From Stenotrophomonas humi (GTDB taxonomy: Bacteria; Pseudomonadota; Gammaproteobacteria; Xanthomonadales; Xanthomonadaceae): DNA of 64,000 bases. This document shows, one piece after another, positions 46,160 through 56,150 of the stretch (position 1 is the first letter of the stretch; every line of letters starts with the position of its first letter). The notes beneath the pieces were generated by a model. The model had not been told where the DNA came from. It did not search any database and saw only the letters and a list, made by a program, of their open reading frames with translations. Both the position numbers and the translations under genes were made by a program. The stretch spans positions 1 through 64,000 of the forward strand of contig NZ_LDJI01000025.1 of the NCBI RefSeq assembly GCF_001431415.1, read 5' to 3'.

Positions 46160-48418
46160 ATGAAGAAGGTACCGGTAGCGTTGGGGGTATTGGTTCTGGC
46201 TGCAGCGGTAAGCAGCAGCGTGCGTGCCCAGCAGGTTGATGCAGTGAAAGACAACGAGTCCGGCAGCGCGACCAAGCGCGCGCAGGACAACAAAGCCACT
46301 GAGCTGGACCGTGTGATCGTCACCGGCGTGCGTGCGCCCAAGGCCGTGGACAAGATTCCCGGTGCCATAACGATCATCACACCGGAAGAGATCAAGCAGT
46401 CCTTGGTGATTACCGAAGACAACACCGCGGTTCTGGCACGCACCATTCCCGGCTATGCCGAATCCTCGCAGGCGATGACCAATTCAGGTGAATCGCTGCG
46501 CGGCCGCATTCCGCTGCGCCTGTTCGACAGCATCCCGCAGGGTTCTCCGCTGCGCGAAGGCACCCGCAATGGCACCTTCACCGACATGGGCGTGATCGGC
46601 CGCATCGAGGTCATCAACGGCCCCTCGGCGGCAGAAGGCATCGGCGCCACCGGCGGCGTGATCAACTACATCTCCAAGGTGCCCGAGCACGAAGGCAGCG
46701 AGACCACGATCAGCGCGCGTTACCAGACCCAGTTCAACGACGACAGCGTCGGCTGGAAGCTTGGCCTGAGCCATGCGATCAAGCAGGACAACTACGACTT
46801 CCTGGCCAGCGTCTCGCAGCTGGAACGCGGCATGGCCTACGATGCCAAGGGCCGCAGCATCGGCATGAACTCCAGCGGTTCGCTGGCCGACTCGCAGTCA
46901 CGCAACCTGTACATGAAGGGCGGTTTCAACTTCGGCCAGGACGGCGAACAGCGTCTGCAGGCCACGTACAGCAACTTCAACATCGGCGGCAACGGCGACT
47001 ACATCCAACTGGTCGGCTGCAAAGGCCCCAACGACTGGCCGCCCTGCGATAAGCCGGTGCCCAACACCTCGATCAAGGGCCATATCGACGGCCAGCGCGA
47101 CGCACTCAACAAGTTCATCCAGTACAGCCTGCAGTACACCCACAACGACTTTTACGGCGGCACGCTTGACCTGGTCGGCTACCAGGCCAAGCAGGGCATG
47201 CGCTTCCTGCCTGAGAACGGCGCCGACCGACAATTGGTGAAGCCTGCACCGGCCGACGATGCCGACCGCATCTTCGACCAGTCCGAGATCCAGTCACGCA
47301 AGAAGGGCCTGCGTACCTCGTGGACGCGCCCAAGCATCTTCGGCGTGGATGGACTGGAGCTGCACACCGGCGTGGACTTCGTGCAGGACGTGGCCCAGCA
47401 GCGCCTGGTGATGACCGACCGGGTGTGGGTGCCGCCGATGGACTACAAGAGCGTGGCGCCTTACGCACAGCTTTCATGGGATATCGGACCGGTAACCGTC
47501 AGTGGCGGCCTGCGCCGTGAGAATGGCGAGCTTGATATCGACAGTTACACCACCGTCGCCTACCGCAACAACGCCTTCGTCGAAGGCGGCACCCTGGACT
47601 ACACCGCCAACCTGCCCAACTTCGGCGCGATCTGGCGCGTCACCGATGAGTTCTCGCTGTTCAGCGCCTACAGCAAGGGTTTCACCTTGCCGGACATCGG
47701 AATCCCGCTGCGCAACGTCAACTACCCGGGACAAACGGTGGCGGGCATCCTCGACCTGGAAGCGATCATCGTCGACAACATCGACATCGGCTTCAACTGG
47801 CGCGGTTCCCGTGGTGCGCTCAGCGGCAGCTGGTACCACTCCACCTCGGACTTCGGTGCATCGCTGGAAGTGGATCCACTGACCAGCGACTTCATCATGA
47901 CCCGCGCACCGACCGACATCAAAGGCATCGAGCTGAGCGGCGAATTCCGCTTCACCGACACCTTCAAGATCACCGGCCTGTACACGCACCTGCGTGGTTG
48001 GACCTCGTTCTGGGGCCCGGACCCGCAGGGCCGCTACGATGCTGGCCCGCTGAAGAAGCCGCTGGGCATCTTCGATGCCACACCTGACAAGATCAATGTC
48101 GCACTGGTGTGGAAAGCCCTGCCAAACCTCGACGCCACGCTGGGCACCAGCATGCTGCGTGATCGCCACCTGACCAGTTCGGCGGTACGGCCCTATGACG
48201 GCGAAGAGTACGACTACGACGAAAAGATCAACGGCTACACGCTGTGGGATCTGGGCGTGAACTACGATAGCGGCCGCTTCGGTACGTTCTCGTTGGGCGT
48301 GGACAACCTGTTCAACAAGTACTACATCCTCAGCGGCTCGCAGGGCGATGGCTGGCAGAACTACTGGGCCGGTCGCGGCCGCGTGGTGTCGCTGAGCTAT
48401 TCGTATACGTTCCGCTGA
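46160..48418 (+). CDS. TonB-dependent outer-membrane receptor, copy 2
   Basis: A 752-residue paralogue of the preceding receptor. Signal peptide MKKVPVALGVLVLAAAVSSSVRAQ, TonB box-like LDRVIVTGVRAP, plug with VIGRIEVINGPSAAEGIGATGGVINYISK, and a barrel ending VSLSYSYTFR. It shares long identical plug segments with copy 1, for example NGTFTDMGVIGRIEVINGP, but the barrel and loops differ, suggesting a related but distinct ligand. A terminator lies between them, so it has its own promoter in 45894-46159. The stop overlaps the next gene's upstream ATG by one base, so copy 2 heads the sugar-catabolic run. Confidence 0.93.
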   Translation: MKKVPVALGVLVLAAAVSSSVRAQQVDAVKDNESGSATKRAQDNKATELDRVIVTGVRAPKAVDKIPGAITIITPEEIKQSLVITEDNTAVLARTIPGYAESSQAMTNSGESLRGRIPLRLFDSIPQGSPLREGTRNGTFTDMGVIGRIEVINGPSAAEGIGATGGVINYISKVPEHEGSETTISARYQTQFNDDSVGWKLGLSHAIKQDNYDFLASVSQLERGMAYDAKGRSIGMNSSGSLADSQSRNLYMKGGFNFGQDGEQRLQATYSNFNIGGNGDYIQLVGCKGPNDWPPCDKPVPNTSIKGHIDGQRDALNKFIQYSLQYTHNDFYGGTLDLVGYQAKQGMRFLPENGADRQLVKPAPADDADRIFDQSEIQSRKKGLRTSWTRPSIFGVDGLELHTGVDFVQDVAQQRLVMTDRVWVPPMDYKSVAPYAQLSWDIGPVTVSGGLRRENGELDIDSYTTVAYRNNAFVEGGTLDYTANLPNFGAIWRVTDEFSLFSAYSKGFTLPDIGIPLRNVNYPGQTVAGILDLEAIIVDNIDIGFNWRGSRGALSGSWYHSTSDFGASLEVDPLTSDFIMTRAPTDIKGIELSGEFRFTDTFKITGLYTHLRGWTSFWGPDPQGRYDAGPLKKPLGIFDATPDKINVALVWKALPNLDATLGTSMLRDRHLTSSAVRPYDGEEYDYDEKINGYTLWDLGVNYDSGRFGTFSLGVDNLFNKYYILSGSQGDGWQNYWAGRGRVVSLSYSYTFR

Positions 48419-48438
48419 TGAACGCAGGAGTGCCCGCC

Positions 48439-49695
48439 ATGCAACCACACACCACAATACCGCGCAGCCATCGATGGCTGCGCAGTGGCGCCGCACTCCT
48501 GCTGTGCCTGTCCGCACCGCTGCTGCACGCCAATGACCGCTGGCAGCGGCTGGATGGCTTTCTGCAGGCAAGCACCGCTCCGGGCCAGTTCCCGGGCGCG
48601 GTCGTCATCATCGAGCGCGATGGCAATGTCGCATTCCAGAGCCACTACGGTTACACCGACAGCGCCCGCACCCGACCGATGCAGGCCGACAGCATCTTCC
48701 GCATCTATTCGATGACCAAGCCCGTGACCTCGGTCGCCGTACTGATGCTGCTGGAAGAAGGCAAGCTGTCACTGGATGATCCGCTAGCGCGCTATCTGCC
48801 CGAGTTCGCCAATCGCCAGGTCGTGATCGGCGGCGATCTGCAACAGCCGCAGACCGAAGCCACGCCCCGTGCGATTACCCTGCGCCACCTGCTTACCCAC
48901 ACCAGTGGCTTTGCCGCGGCATCGGATACCCATCGGGTGGCAACCAAACTGCTGACCGCTGCGGACGTTGACAGCGCCACATCGCTTAACGATGTCGCAC
49001 ACCGCCTGGCCACGCTGCCACTGGCCGATGCGCCTGGCACACATTTCCACTACGAAGGCAGCAATACCGACCTGTTGGCGCGTGTGGTGGAGGTGGTCAG
49101 CGGCCAGCCGTTCGCGCAGTTCCTGCAGCAACGCATCTTCACCCCGCTGGCAATGCGGGACACCGGCTTTGAGGTGCCTGCGGCCCAGCGTGGCCGTGTG
49201 GTCGAACTGCCCATCAGCAATGATGATGGCAGTCTGCGCGTGGCCGATACACCGAGCGCGCGACATCCCGGCACGCGCCTAAAGGGTTATGACAGCGGTG
49301 CGGGTGGCCTGTACTCCACTGCCGCCGATTATCTGAAGTTCGCCAACATGCTGCTCGCCAATGGCCGCAGCGACGGACAGCAACTGCTGGCACGCCAGAC
49401 CGTGGACCTGATGATGAGCGATCAGCTCGGCGGCTTCGAGCCCGCGATCACCAGCTACGGCGCTGGCGAAGGCTTCGGCCTGGGCGGCTATGTCGTCACC
49501 AACCCTGCCTACCGCGGCAAGCTCGGCAGTGTCGGCCAGTTCGGTTGGTCGGGCGCGGCCTCCACGTACTTCACCATCGATCGCAAAGAAAAGCTGGTGG
49601 CGATCCTGCTGATGCAATACCTGCCCAGTGGTGACAAGGCACTGGCTTCGCCGTCTACCCGTTTCTACAACCTCGTTTACCAGGCCATTCCATGA
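48439..49695 (+). CDS. Beta-lactamase-family serine hydrolase (class C/EstB-like)
   Basis: A 418-residue serine hydrolase of PF00144. The catalytic S-x-x-K is IYSMTKPVTSVAVL (Ser near 91). The tyrosine element is HYEGSNTDLLARVVE near 205, slightly unlike the usual Y-S/A-N. A secretion signal is seen (SGAALLLCLSAPLLHAN). Typical relatives are periplasmic esterases, transpeptidase-like hydrolases or D-aminopeptidases rather than true beta-lactamases. Here an esterase removing acetyl or feruloyl groups from a glycan is possible, but inferred. Start 48439 is preferred for AGGAG upstream; ATG 48418 overlaps the receptor stop. The stop overlaps the kinase start by 4 bp. Confidence 0.86.
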   Translation: MQPHTTIPRSHRWLRSGAALLLCLSAPLLHANDRWQRLDGFLQASTAPGQFPGAVVIIERDGNVAFQSHYGYTDSARTRPMQADSIFRIYSMTKPVTSVAVLMLLEEGKLSLDDPLARYLPEFANRQVVIGGDLQQPQTEATPRAITLRHLLTHTSGFAAASDTHRVATKLLTAADVDSATSLNDVAHRLATLPLADAPGTHFHYEGSNTDLLARVVEVVSGQPFAQFLQQRIFTPLAMRDTGFEVPAAQRGRVVELPISNDDGSLRVADTPSARHPGTRLKGYDSGAGGLYSTAADYLKFANMLLANGRSDGQQLLARQTVDLMMSDQLGGFEPAITSYGAGEGFGLGGYVVTNPAYRGKLGSVGQFGWSGAASTYFTIDRKEKLVAILLMQYLPSGDKALASPSTRFYNLVYQAIP

Positions 49696-50633
49696 CCTCC
49701 ACCGTTCTTGTCGCCGGCTCGGCCAATCTCGATTTCGTGGTGCGGGCCGCACACGTTCCGGCGCCGGGTGAAACCGTGCTCGGGCGCGAATTCCAGACAT
49801 TCCCCGGGGGCAAGGGGGCGAACCAGGCCGTGGCCTGCGCACGCGCCGGTGGCGCTGAGACGCGCATGTTGCTGGCACTGGGTGCGGACGATTTCGCCAA
49901 ACCCATAGAAACCTCGCTGATCGATGCTGGCGTGCAGCTGCACACCGTGCGTGATGCACAGTTGCCGACGGGCACTGCCTTCATCTGCCTGTCCGATGAT
50001 GCCGAGAACGCAATCACCGTCGCGCCCGGTGCCAACATGGCGTTGCAGCCAGAGCACCTGCCCGCCCTGGGCGGCGTGCAATGGCTGCTGCTGCAATTGG
50101 AATCACCGCTGGACAGCGTGCTCGCCTATGCGCGCGCCGCACGCACTGCCGGTGTGAAGGTCGCACTCAACGCAGCACCTGCACAGGAGCTGCCGGCCGA
50201 ACTGCTGGCGCAGCTGGACATGCTGATCGTCAACGAAGGCGAGCTGGCTGTGGTGGCCGGCAATCCACCGGATCTTGCCACCGGCCTGGAGCGACTGGAC
50301 GTGCCCTGCGTAATCGTCACCCTGGGCGCGCGCGGCTGCCTGGCGCGCGTTGATCAGCGCATCCTGCTGCAACCTGCCTTCAGGATTTCTCCATTGGACA
50401 CCACGGCCGCTGGCGATACGTTCTGCGGCACCCTGATCGCCTGTCTTGCACGTGGTGGTGCACTGGATCGCGCCCTGCTCGCTGCCAGCGCCGCATCGGC
50501 CCTGGCCTGCACGCGGCTGGGTGCACAATCCAGCATTCCCGACCACGCCGAAGTGAACGCACTGCTGGCCGATGCCACGCGCCTGCCCGGTGCCGACGCC
50601 CATGCCGCACTGGCGGCCTGGTGCGCGCTGTAA
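49692..50633 (+). CDS. rbsK: Ribokinase-family sugar kinase
   Basis: A 313-residue PfkB kinase. The N-terminus GSANLDFVVRAAHVPAPGETVLGREFQTFPGGKGANQAVACARAG contains the first PfkB signature. The second, DTTAAGDTFCGTLIACLARG, has the catalytic Asp, with AAGD exactly as in E. coli ribokinase. It phosphorylates a pentose, ribose by analogy, in the cytoplasm. The overlap (ATGA) with the serine hydrolase couples translation. With GH127 and transaldolase in the same block, pentose salvage fits the context. Confidence 0.86.
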   Translation: MTSTVLVAGSANLDFVVRAAHVPAPGETVLGREFQTFPGGKGANQAVACARAGGAETRMLLALGADDFAKPIETSLIDAGVQLHTVRDAQLPTGTAFICLSDDAENAITVAPGANMALQPEHLPALGGVQWLLLQLESPLDSVLAYARAARTAGVKVALNAAPAQELPAELLAQLDMLIVNEGELAVVAGNPPDLATGLERLDVPCVIVTLGARGCLARVDQRILLQPAFRISPLDTTAAGDTFCGTLIACLARGGALDRALLAASAASALACTRLGAQSSIPDHAEVNALLADATRLPGADAHAALAAWCAL

Positions 50634-50663
50634 CCCTTTTTTGCTCCCCCTGCTCTTAGTTGG

Positions 50664-52862
50664 ATGAATACCATGACCACGCCGTACACCACGCCCGATT
50701 ACGACAACGAAACCGCCGACTACGGACGTGAGGCGATCCACACCGAGTACAAGTTCTCGCACGTGACCACCGGCCGTTACCTGCCCACCCCGGGTAAGGC
50801 ACCGGCCTGGCCGTTCGCCGACATCGGCAGCTGGATGATCGATGCCAATGCCAGCGCCGGTGACTGGCTGACCGAGCTGAAGGAATGGCGCCGCGAACAT
50901 CTGGTGCGCATCGGCTACACCGACGTGAACTACCGCCGCCCGGAACTGCAGTGGGCACAGCGCAACTTCGTGCACGCGCAGATGATGGTCGAGGACCGTT
51001 ACTTCTTCGATGTGGACACCGCGCAGTACACGGTCGACAAGTACCTGGATGATCTGACCGCACGCTTCGGCGGGCTGGACTCGGTACTGATCTGGTACAT
51101 CTACCCGAACATCGGCATCGACGACCGCAACCAGTTCGATCTGGCGCATACGCTGCCGGGCGGCCTGGAAGGTTTGAAGGCCGCGGTGCAGGCGTTCCAG
51201 AAGCGCGGCGTGCGCGTGTTCCTGCCGGCCAAGCCGTGGGACCACGGCACCCGTGATCCGGGCGTCACCCATTGGGACGGCCTGGCCGAGATCATCAAGG
51301 CCACCGGCGCCGATGGCATCAACGGTGACACCTTCAACGGCGTGCCGCGGGCGTTTTTCGACGCCTGCGATGCCAATGGCAACCCGGTGGTGGTGCAGCC
51401 CGAATCCACCATCAGCTCCGAAGAGCAGCTGATCTGGAACGTGCAGAGCTGGGGCAAGAAGGCACCCGACGGCCCGGTGCCGCCGGTGTCCAAGTGGAAG
51501 TGGCTGGAGCCGCGCCACATGGTCAACTACGAGAACCGCTGGGGCCGCAACCGCAACCACGACCTGCAGTACTGCTTCTTCAACGGCATCGGCTACAACG
51601 CCTGGGAAAACATCTGGGGCATCTGGAACCAGTTCACCGCGCGCGATGGTGAAACGCTGCGCCGCATCGCAGCGATCTACCGCCAGTTCCCGCAGCTGGT
51701 CGTGTCGATGGACTGGGAGCCGTACCAGGTGTGCTACCAGGGCGGCATCTTCGCCAGCAAGTTCCCGGTGGACGGACTGAGCCTGCACACCTTCATCAAC
51801 CGCAACGAGTACGCAGTCAACGGTGAGCAGATCGGTCTGCCGCATGTTGAAGGAACGCGTTACTACGACGTGTGGCACGGTATTGAACTGTCGCCGTCGA
51901 TCCGCGACGGCGTGGCGGTCATTGAACTGCCGATGGAAGCACGTGGCTTCGGCGCAGTACTGAGCGTGCAGCCGGGCGTCGTGGTTGAGGGCTTCGATGC
52001 CTTCATGGCCGATGCCGCCAAGCGTGCCGAGCAGCCGCTCAACAGCTACTCCGCTGCATGGAAGGCGATTCCGCAGCAGCTGCGCGAGATTCCGGCCACC
52101 ACGGTGCAGGCAACGGCGCCACAAGGCATGGTCAGCATCCCCGCCGGCGAGTTCGTGTTCGCGGTGGGCGGTATCGAGATCGAAGGCTTCAACTGGGCCG
52201 GCCAGGATGTGCAGTTCCCGTGGGAAGACTGCCCACGCCGCCATCACCGCAAGCTGATGCAGATCGACGCGTTCCACATCGATCGCTTCCCGGTCACCAA
52301 TGCGCAGTTCAAGGCCTTCATCGATGCCACCGGCTATCACCCTGCCGATGACATCAACTTCCTCGCGCATTGGCTGGATGGCGCGCCGCGTGCCGGCTGG
52401 GAAAACAAGCCGGTGGTATGGGTATCGCTGGAAGATTGCCGCGCCTACGCAGCATGGGCTGGCAAGCGTCTGCCGCACGAATGGGAATGGCAGTACGCCG
52501 CACAGGGCAACGATGGCCGCACCTATCCGTGGGGCAACGATTGGGACGACACCCGCGTGCCGCGCGTGAACCGTGGCCGCCGCGTGCTGGCCCCGGCCGA
52601 TGTGGATGCGCATCCGCAGGGCGCCAGCCCGTTCGGCGTGGAAGACCTGGTCGGCAACGTGTGGCAGTGGACCGATGAATTCATCGACGAGCACACCCGT
52701 GCGGCGATCCTGCGCGGTGGCTCCAGCTACCAGCCGCAGACCTCGCATTGGTATTTCCCGCAGGCGTATCGCCTGGACCAGCACGGCAAGTACCTGCTGA
52801 TGGCACCGGCCAAGGACCGCAGCGGCATGCTCGGCTTCCGTTGCGTGGTGGATGCGGCATGA
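50664..52862 (+). CDS. Glycosidase-like protein fused to FGE/SUMF1-fold domain
   Basis: A 732-residue cytoplasmic protein without signal peptide. Residues about 1-480 look like a TIM-barrel glycoside hydrolase or related enzyme, with DSVLIWYIYPNIGIDDRN, GVRVFLPAKPWDHGTRDPG and TGADGINGDTFNGVPRAFF as strand-and-acid segments. I cannot assign a GH family. Residues about 488-732 are an FGE-sulfatase (SUMF1) fold: GMVSIPAGEFVFAVGG, HIDRFPVTNAQFKAFIDATGY, LPHEWEWQYAAQGNDGRTYPWGNDW and GNVWQWTDEF. The two active-site Cys of true formylglycine-generating enzymes are missing: the RGGSSYQPQTSHWYFPQAYR segment has none. It is thus not a sulfatase maturase; the fold may bind substrate. It overlaps GH127 by four bases (ATGA). 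Confidence 0.75.
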   Translation: MNTMTTPYTTPDYDNETADYGREAIHTEYKFSHVTTGRYLPTPGKAPAWPFADIGSWMIDANASAGDWLTELKEWRREHLVRIGYTDVNYRRPELQWAQRNFVHAQMMVEDRYFFDVDTAQYTVDKYLDDLTARFGGLDSVLIWYIYPNIGIDDRNQFDLAHTLPGGLEGLKAAVQAFQKRGVRVFLPAKPWDHGTRDPGVTHWDGLAEIIKATGADGINGDTFNGVPRAFFDACDANGNPVVVQPESTISSEEQLIWNVQSWGKKAPDGPVPPVSKWKWLEPRHMVNYENRWGRNRNHDLQYCFFNGIGYNAWENIWGIWNQFTARDGETLRRIAAIYRQFPQLVVSMDWEPYQVCYQGGIFASKFPVDGLSLHTFINRNEYAVNGEQIGLPHVEGTRYYDVWHGIELSPSIRDGVAVIELPMEARGFGAVLSVQPGVVVEGFDAFMADAAKRAEQPLNSYSAAWKAIPQQLREIPATTVQATAPQGMVSIPAGEFVFAVGGIEIEGFNWAGQDVQFPWEDCPRRHHRKLMQIDAFHIDRFPVTNAQFKAFIDATGYHPADDINFLAHWLDGAPRAGWENKPVVWVSLEDCRAYAAWAGKRLPHEWEWQYAAQGNDGRTYPWGNDWDDTRVPRVNRGRRVLAPADVDAHPQGASPFGVEDLVGNVWQWTDEFIDEHTRAAILRGGSSYQPQTSHWYFPQAYRLDQHGKYLLMAPAKDRSGMLGFRCVVDAA

Positions 52863-54718
52863 GTGCGCCCATCGCCTGCGGCCAGCAGTTGATCGCGCCG
52901 GCAGCGGTGCAGCTCGATGGCGTGTTCGGGCAGATGCTCGATGCCAACCGCAGCGGACGCCTGAGCCACTTCATCGTCGATGAAGCCAGCCCGTCGATCA
53001 GCATCTTCGGCCAGGCGCACAAGCAGCAGAACCAGGAAGGCGACTGGTATGGCGAACATGCCGGCAAGTGGCTGTCGGCGACCGCACGCGCGGTCGCCCA
53101 GGGCGGCCAGCCGGAACTGGAAGCCAATCTGCGCCGCGTCGCCGACTGGCTGATCAGCCAGCAGGACGCGGACGGCTATCTCGGCAACTACGCGGCCGAC
53201 CGTCGCTTTACCGTGCCGCAGCCGCCAAAACCCGAAAGCTGGAATGGCGAACCGGCATTGCGCACCTGGGACATCTGGACGCACAGCTACCTGATCCTGG
53301 GCTTCCTGGAAACCTGGCGTGCGCTGGGTGATGACCGCTACCTGCAGGCCGCACGCGACATCGCCGACCTGTGCTGGCAGGCGCTGGAATCGGGCATCGA
53401 CATCACCACGCTGGGCAACCACCACGGCATGTCGGCCACGGTGCTGCTGGACCCGACCGCCGACCTGTACTTGGTCACCGGCGAGCCGCGCTATCTCGCG
53501 CTGGCTGAAAAGATCCTGCAGCAGGCCAACGCCAACCCGCGCCTTGCGCTGCTCGACAAGGGTCTGGACGGCGAGGACGCTGCGTTCATCGCCACCGGCA
53601 AGGCGTATCAGCTGTCGTGGAATCTGGTGGGCCTGGCCAAGCTGTACAAGGCCACCGGCAAGGCCGACTACAAGCTGGCCATCGACAACCTGTGGAACAA
53701 CATCCGCGAGCAGCACCTCACCTTGGGCGGTGGTCCATGGGGTGGCGTGGCGCATCGTTCGCGCGAAGTGTTCAACGCACCGCGCACGTTCTTCCCGCAG
53801 GCCTATGTGGAAACCTGCTCGGTACTGGCGTGGATGCAGCTCAACCGCGAACTGCTGGCCATCACCGGCCATGCGCGTTACGCCGACGAACTGGAACGCA
53901 CCGCCTACAACGACCTGCTTGCCGCAATGGCGCCCAATGGTGAGGACTGGTGCTACTACACCTTCCCCAACGGCAAGCGCGTGCACACCACGTACTGGCG
54001 CTGTTGCAAATCCTCCGGTGCGATGGCGGTGGAGGAACTGCCGCAGATCGCCTATGGCGCGACCGCCGACGGTGGCCTGCGGGTGAATCTGTATGGGCCC
54101 GGCCAGGCGACATTGCCGCATGCCGACGCAGGTAACGTGGTACTGCAGCAGCAGACCCGATATCCCTTCAATGGCCAGGTCAGCCTGCGCGTTTCGCCCG
54201 AACGCAGCGCCACCTTCGGCATCGGCCTGCGCATCCCTGCCTGGGCCGAGGATGCGCGCATCCAGGTCAACGGCGTGAATGTGCCAGTGCAGGTGGGCGC
54301 AGACGGCTACGTGCAATTGCAGCGGCAATGGCAGTCCGGTGATCTGGTCAGCGTGCAGCTGCCGATGCAACCGCAGCTGCAACGCGCGGCCAACATCAAC
54401 GTGCAGGAGTCACGTGCGCCGGATGGCTCACCGGTGGCACAGGAAGTACTGCACTGGGACTACGTCGGCCTCACCTACGGTCCGCTGGTCTATGCCACCA
54501 CGCTGATCGACGGCTTCAAGACCGACGAGACGGTGAAGCTGCCGGCAGGCGATCCCTCGAACTGGTTGCAGGTGGGCGAAGACCTCGGGGAGGGCGCGAC
54601 CGTGACGATGCAGCTGGATTGCCGCGCGCCACTGGTGTTCGAGCCGTATTACCGCTGTGGTGGCCGCGAACACGGCGCCTGGCGTTTGAGCTGGCTGTCA
54701 TTGGCGCCGCAGGCCTGA
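52859..54718 (+). CDS. GH127 beta-L-arabinofuranosidase
   Basis: A 619-residue enzyme of GH127 (HypBA1 type), which removes beta-L-arabinofuranose from plant hydroxyproline-rich glycans or arabinans. Metal/nucleophile residues match HypBA1: ETC (Glu and Cys near 318-320) and the Cys pair in YWRCCKSSG (near 382-383), with the second Cys expected to act as nucleophile or ligand. PRTFFPQAYVETCS and DWCYYTFPNGKRVHTTYWRCC are the signature region. There is no signal peptide, so hydrolysis should be cytoplasmic. Start 52859 overlaps the upstream stop by four bases. It supplies the strongest functional clue for this locus. Confidence 0.92.
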   Translation: MSAPIACGQQLIAPAAVQLDGVFGQMLDANRSGRLSHFIVDEASPSISIFGQAHKQQNQEGDWYGEHAGKWLSATARAVAQGGQPELEANLRRVADWLISQQDADGYLGNYAADRRFTVPQPPKPESWNGEPALRTWDIWTHSYLILGFLETWRALGDDRYLQAARDIADLCWQALESGIDITTLGNHHGMSATVLLDPTADLYLVTGEPRYLALAEKILQQANANPRLALLDKGLDGEDAAFIATGKAYQLSWNLVGLAKLYKATGKADYKLAIDNLWNNIREQHLTLGGGPWGGVAHRSREVFNAPRTFFPQAYVETCSVLAWMQLNRELLAITGHARYADELERTAYNDLLAAMAPNGEDWCYYTFPNGKRVHTTYWRCCKSSGAMAVEELPQIAYGATADGGLRVNLYGPGQATLPHADAGNVVLQQQTRYPFNGQVSLRVSPERSATFGIGLRIPAWAEDARIQVNGVNVPVQVGADGYVQLQRQWQSGDLVSVQLPMQPQLQRAANINVQESRAPDGSPVAQEVLHWDYVGLTYGPLVYATTLIDGFKTDETVKLPAGDPSNWLQVGEDLGEGATVTMQLDCRAPLVFEPYYRCGGREHGAWRLSWLSLAPQA

Positions 54719-54922
54719 TGTCGGCACGGCCGCCTGCCAGCTTCGCGCTGCAGGTTGCCACAGCGCAGTGCGACCGGAGCTGGCCCCACCTGGGGCCGGC
54801 CTCGGGGCCACTGACGAGGCGCGGCCGGGAATCTCCTTCGGAAGGTTTTTGTCCTCGCTGAAAATACCCGCACGATATGTTTCTTCCCGCGCACCGGGAG
54901 GAAACTGCAATCAAGGAATCGA

Positions 54923-56137
54923 GTGCACGTCATGTCAGGAAGCCACACCCCTTCTCCCTTCGATATCGCCCACCGCGATGGCGCCGCTGGCCCGTTGAGC
55001 GGTGTCCGCGTGCTCGACCTGAGCGCCTACATCGCCGGCCCATATGGCTGCACGCTGCTGGCTGACCAGGGCGCGGAAGTCATCAAGGTGGAACCGCCGG
55101 TTGGCGACAACCTGCGCAAGTACCCGTCAACGCTGGAAGCGGAGAGCCGCGCCTTCTTGGGCGTGAACCGCTCCAAGCGCGGCGTGGTGCTGGACCTGAA
55201 GCAGCCCGACCAGCGTGCGGTGTTGATGCGCCTGGTGCGCGATGCCGACGTGCTGGTGCACAACTTCCGCCCCAGCGTGCCGGCGCGTCTTGGCATCGAC
55301 TTCGACAGCCTGCACAAGCTCAATCCTCGCTTGGTGTACTGCGCGGTCACCGGGTACGGCGACAGCGGTCCGCTCAAGGACAAGGCCGGCTACGACCAGG
55401 TGCTGCAGACCATGACCGGCATGTGCGCGATGCAGGGCAAGCCCAGCGGTGCGCCTGAAATCCTGTACGGCTCGGTGGTTGACTATTACGCCGCCGCGCT
55501 GGTCGCTGCAGGCGTGTCCTCGGCACTGTACGAGCGCGAGCGCAGTGGCGAAGGTCAGTACGTCGGCGTGTCGCTGCTGCGCAGTGCGCTGACCATGCAG
55601 TCGGCACGGATGATCTGGGCCGATGGCGAACCCGAAGGCGTGGGCCGTGACATGCGTTCGGGTGGCGTCACCGGCATCCATCCCACCGCGCACGGCCATC
55701 TGTACATTTCGGCCAACACGCCGCGTTTCTGGCAGGCGCTGTGCGAGAAAACCGGCCTGGCGGAACTGGCCACCGACCCGCGCTATGACAGCGTGCGCAA
55801 ACGCGCCGACCATTCCGACGAACTGCTGGCCAAACTGCATGCCGCACTTGCCACGCGCAGCGCGCTGGAGTGGGAAACGCTGTTCGGCGAAGAAGTGCCG
55901 TGCGCTGCCGCGCGCAAGGTCGAGGACATGTTCGACCATCCGCAGGTGCTGGCCGAGGAAATGATCACCACGCTGCCGCACCCGTTGCTGGGCAACTACC
56001 GCGGCATCACCCGTCCCATCGTGTTCGGGCGCACGCCCGGGCCGCAGCCCTTTGCCGCGCCGGTGTTCGACCAGGACACCGCCGCTGTCATCGCCGTGAC
56101 CGGCGCTGCCGGCAACGATGACGACGCCCAAGCCTGA
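54923..56137 (+). CDS. Family III (CaiB/BaiF) CoA-transferase
   Basis: A roughly 404-residue family III CoA-transferase, moving CoA between carboxylic acids. It has the signature [43 protein letters not shown] and [32 protein letters not shown], with the active-site Asp expected in GYDQ. The GTG at 54923 follows AAGGA by five bases; ATG 54932 is an alternative. A 13-bp gap separates it from transaldolase. Substrate unknown; with the CitE-like lyase upstream a C5-dicarboxylate (itaconate or citramalate) route is conceivable but no hydratase gene is present. Confidence 0.85.
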   Translation: MHVMSGSHTPSPFDIAHRDGAAGPLSGVRVLDLSAYIAGPYGCTLLADQGAEVIKVEPPVGDNLRKYPSTLEAESRAFLGVNRSKRGVVLDLKQPDQRAVLMRLVRDADVLVHNFRPSVPARLGIDFDSLHKLNPRLVYCAVTGYGDSGPLKDKAGYDQVLQTMTGMCAMQGKPSGAPEILYGSVVDYYAAALVAAGVSSALYERERSGEGQYVGVSLLRSALTMQSARMIWADGEPEGVGRDMRSGGVTGIHPTAHGHLYISANTPRFWQALCEKTGLAELATDPRYDSVRKRADHSDELLAKLHAALATRSALEWETLFGEEVPCAAARKVEDMFDHPQVLAEEMITTLPHPLLGNYRGITRPIVFGRTPGPQPFAAPVFDQDTAAVIAVTGAAGNDDDAQA

Positions 56138-56150
56138 CCGGAGCAACCGC

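Noticed and set aside
50664-52862. Sulfatase-maturing formylglycine-generating enzyme.
   Set aside because: The fold is present but both active-site cysteines are absent, and no Cys-type sulfatase gene is nearby.
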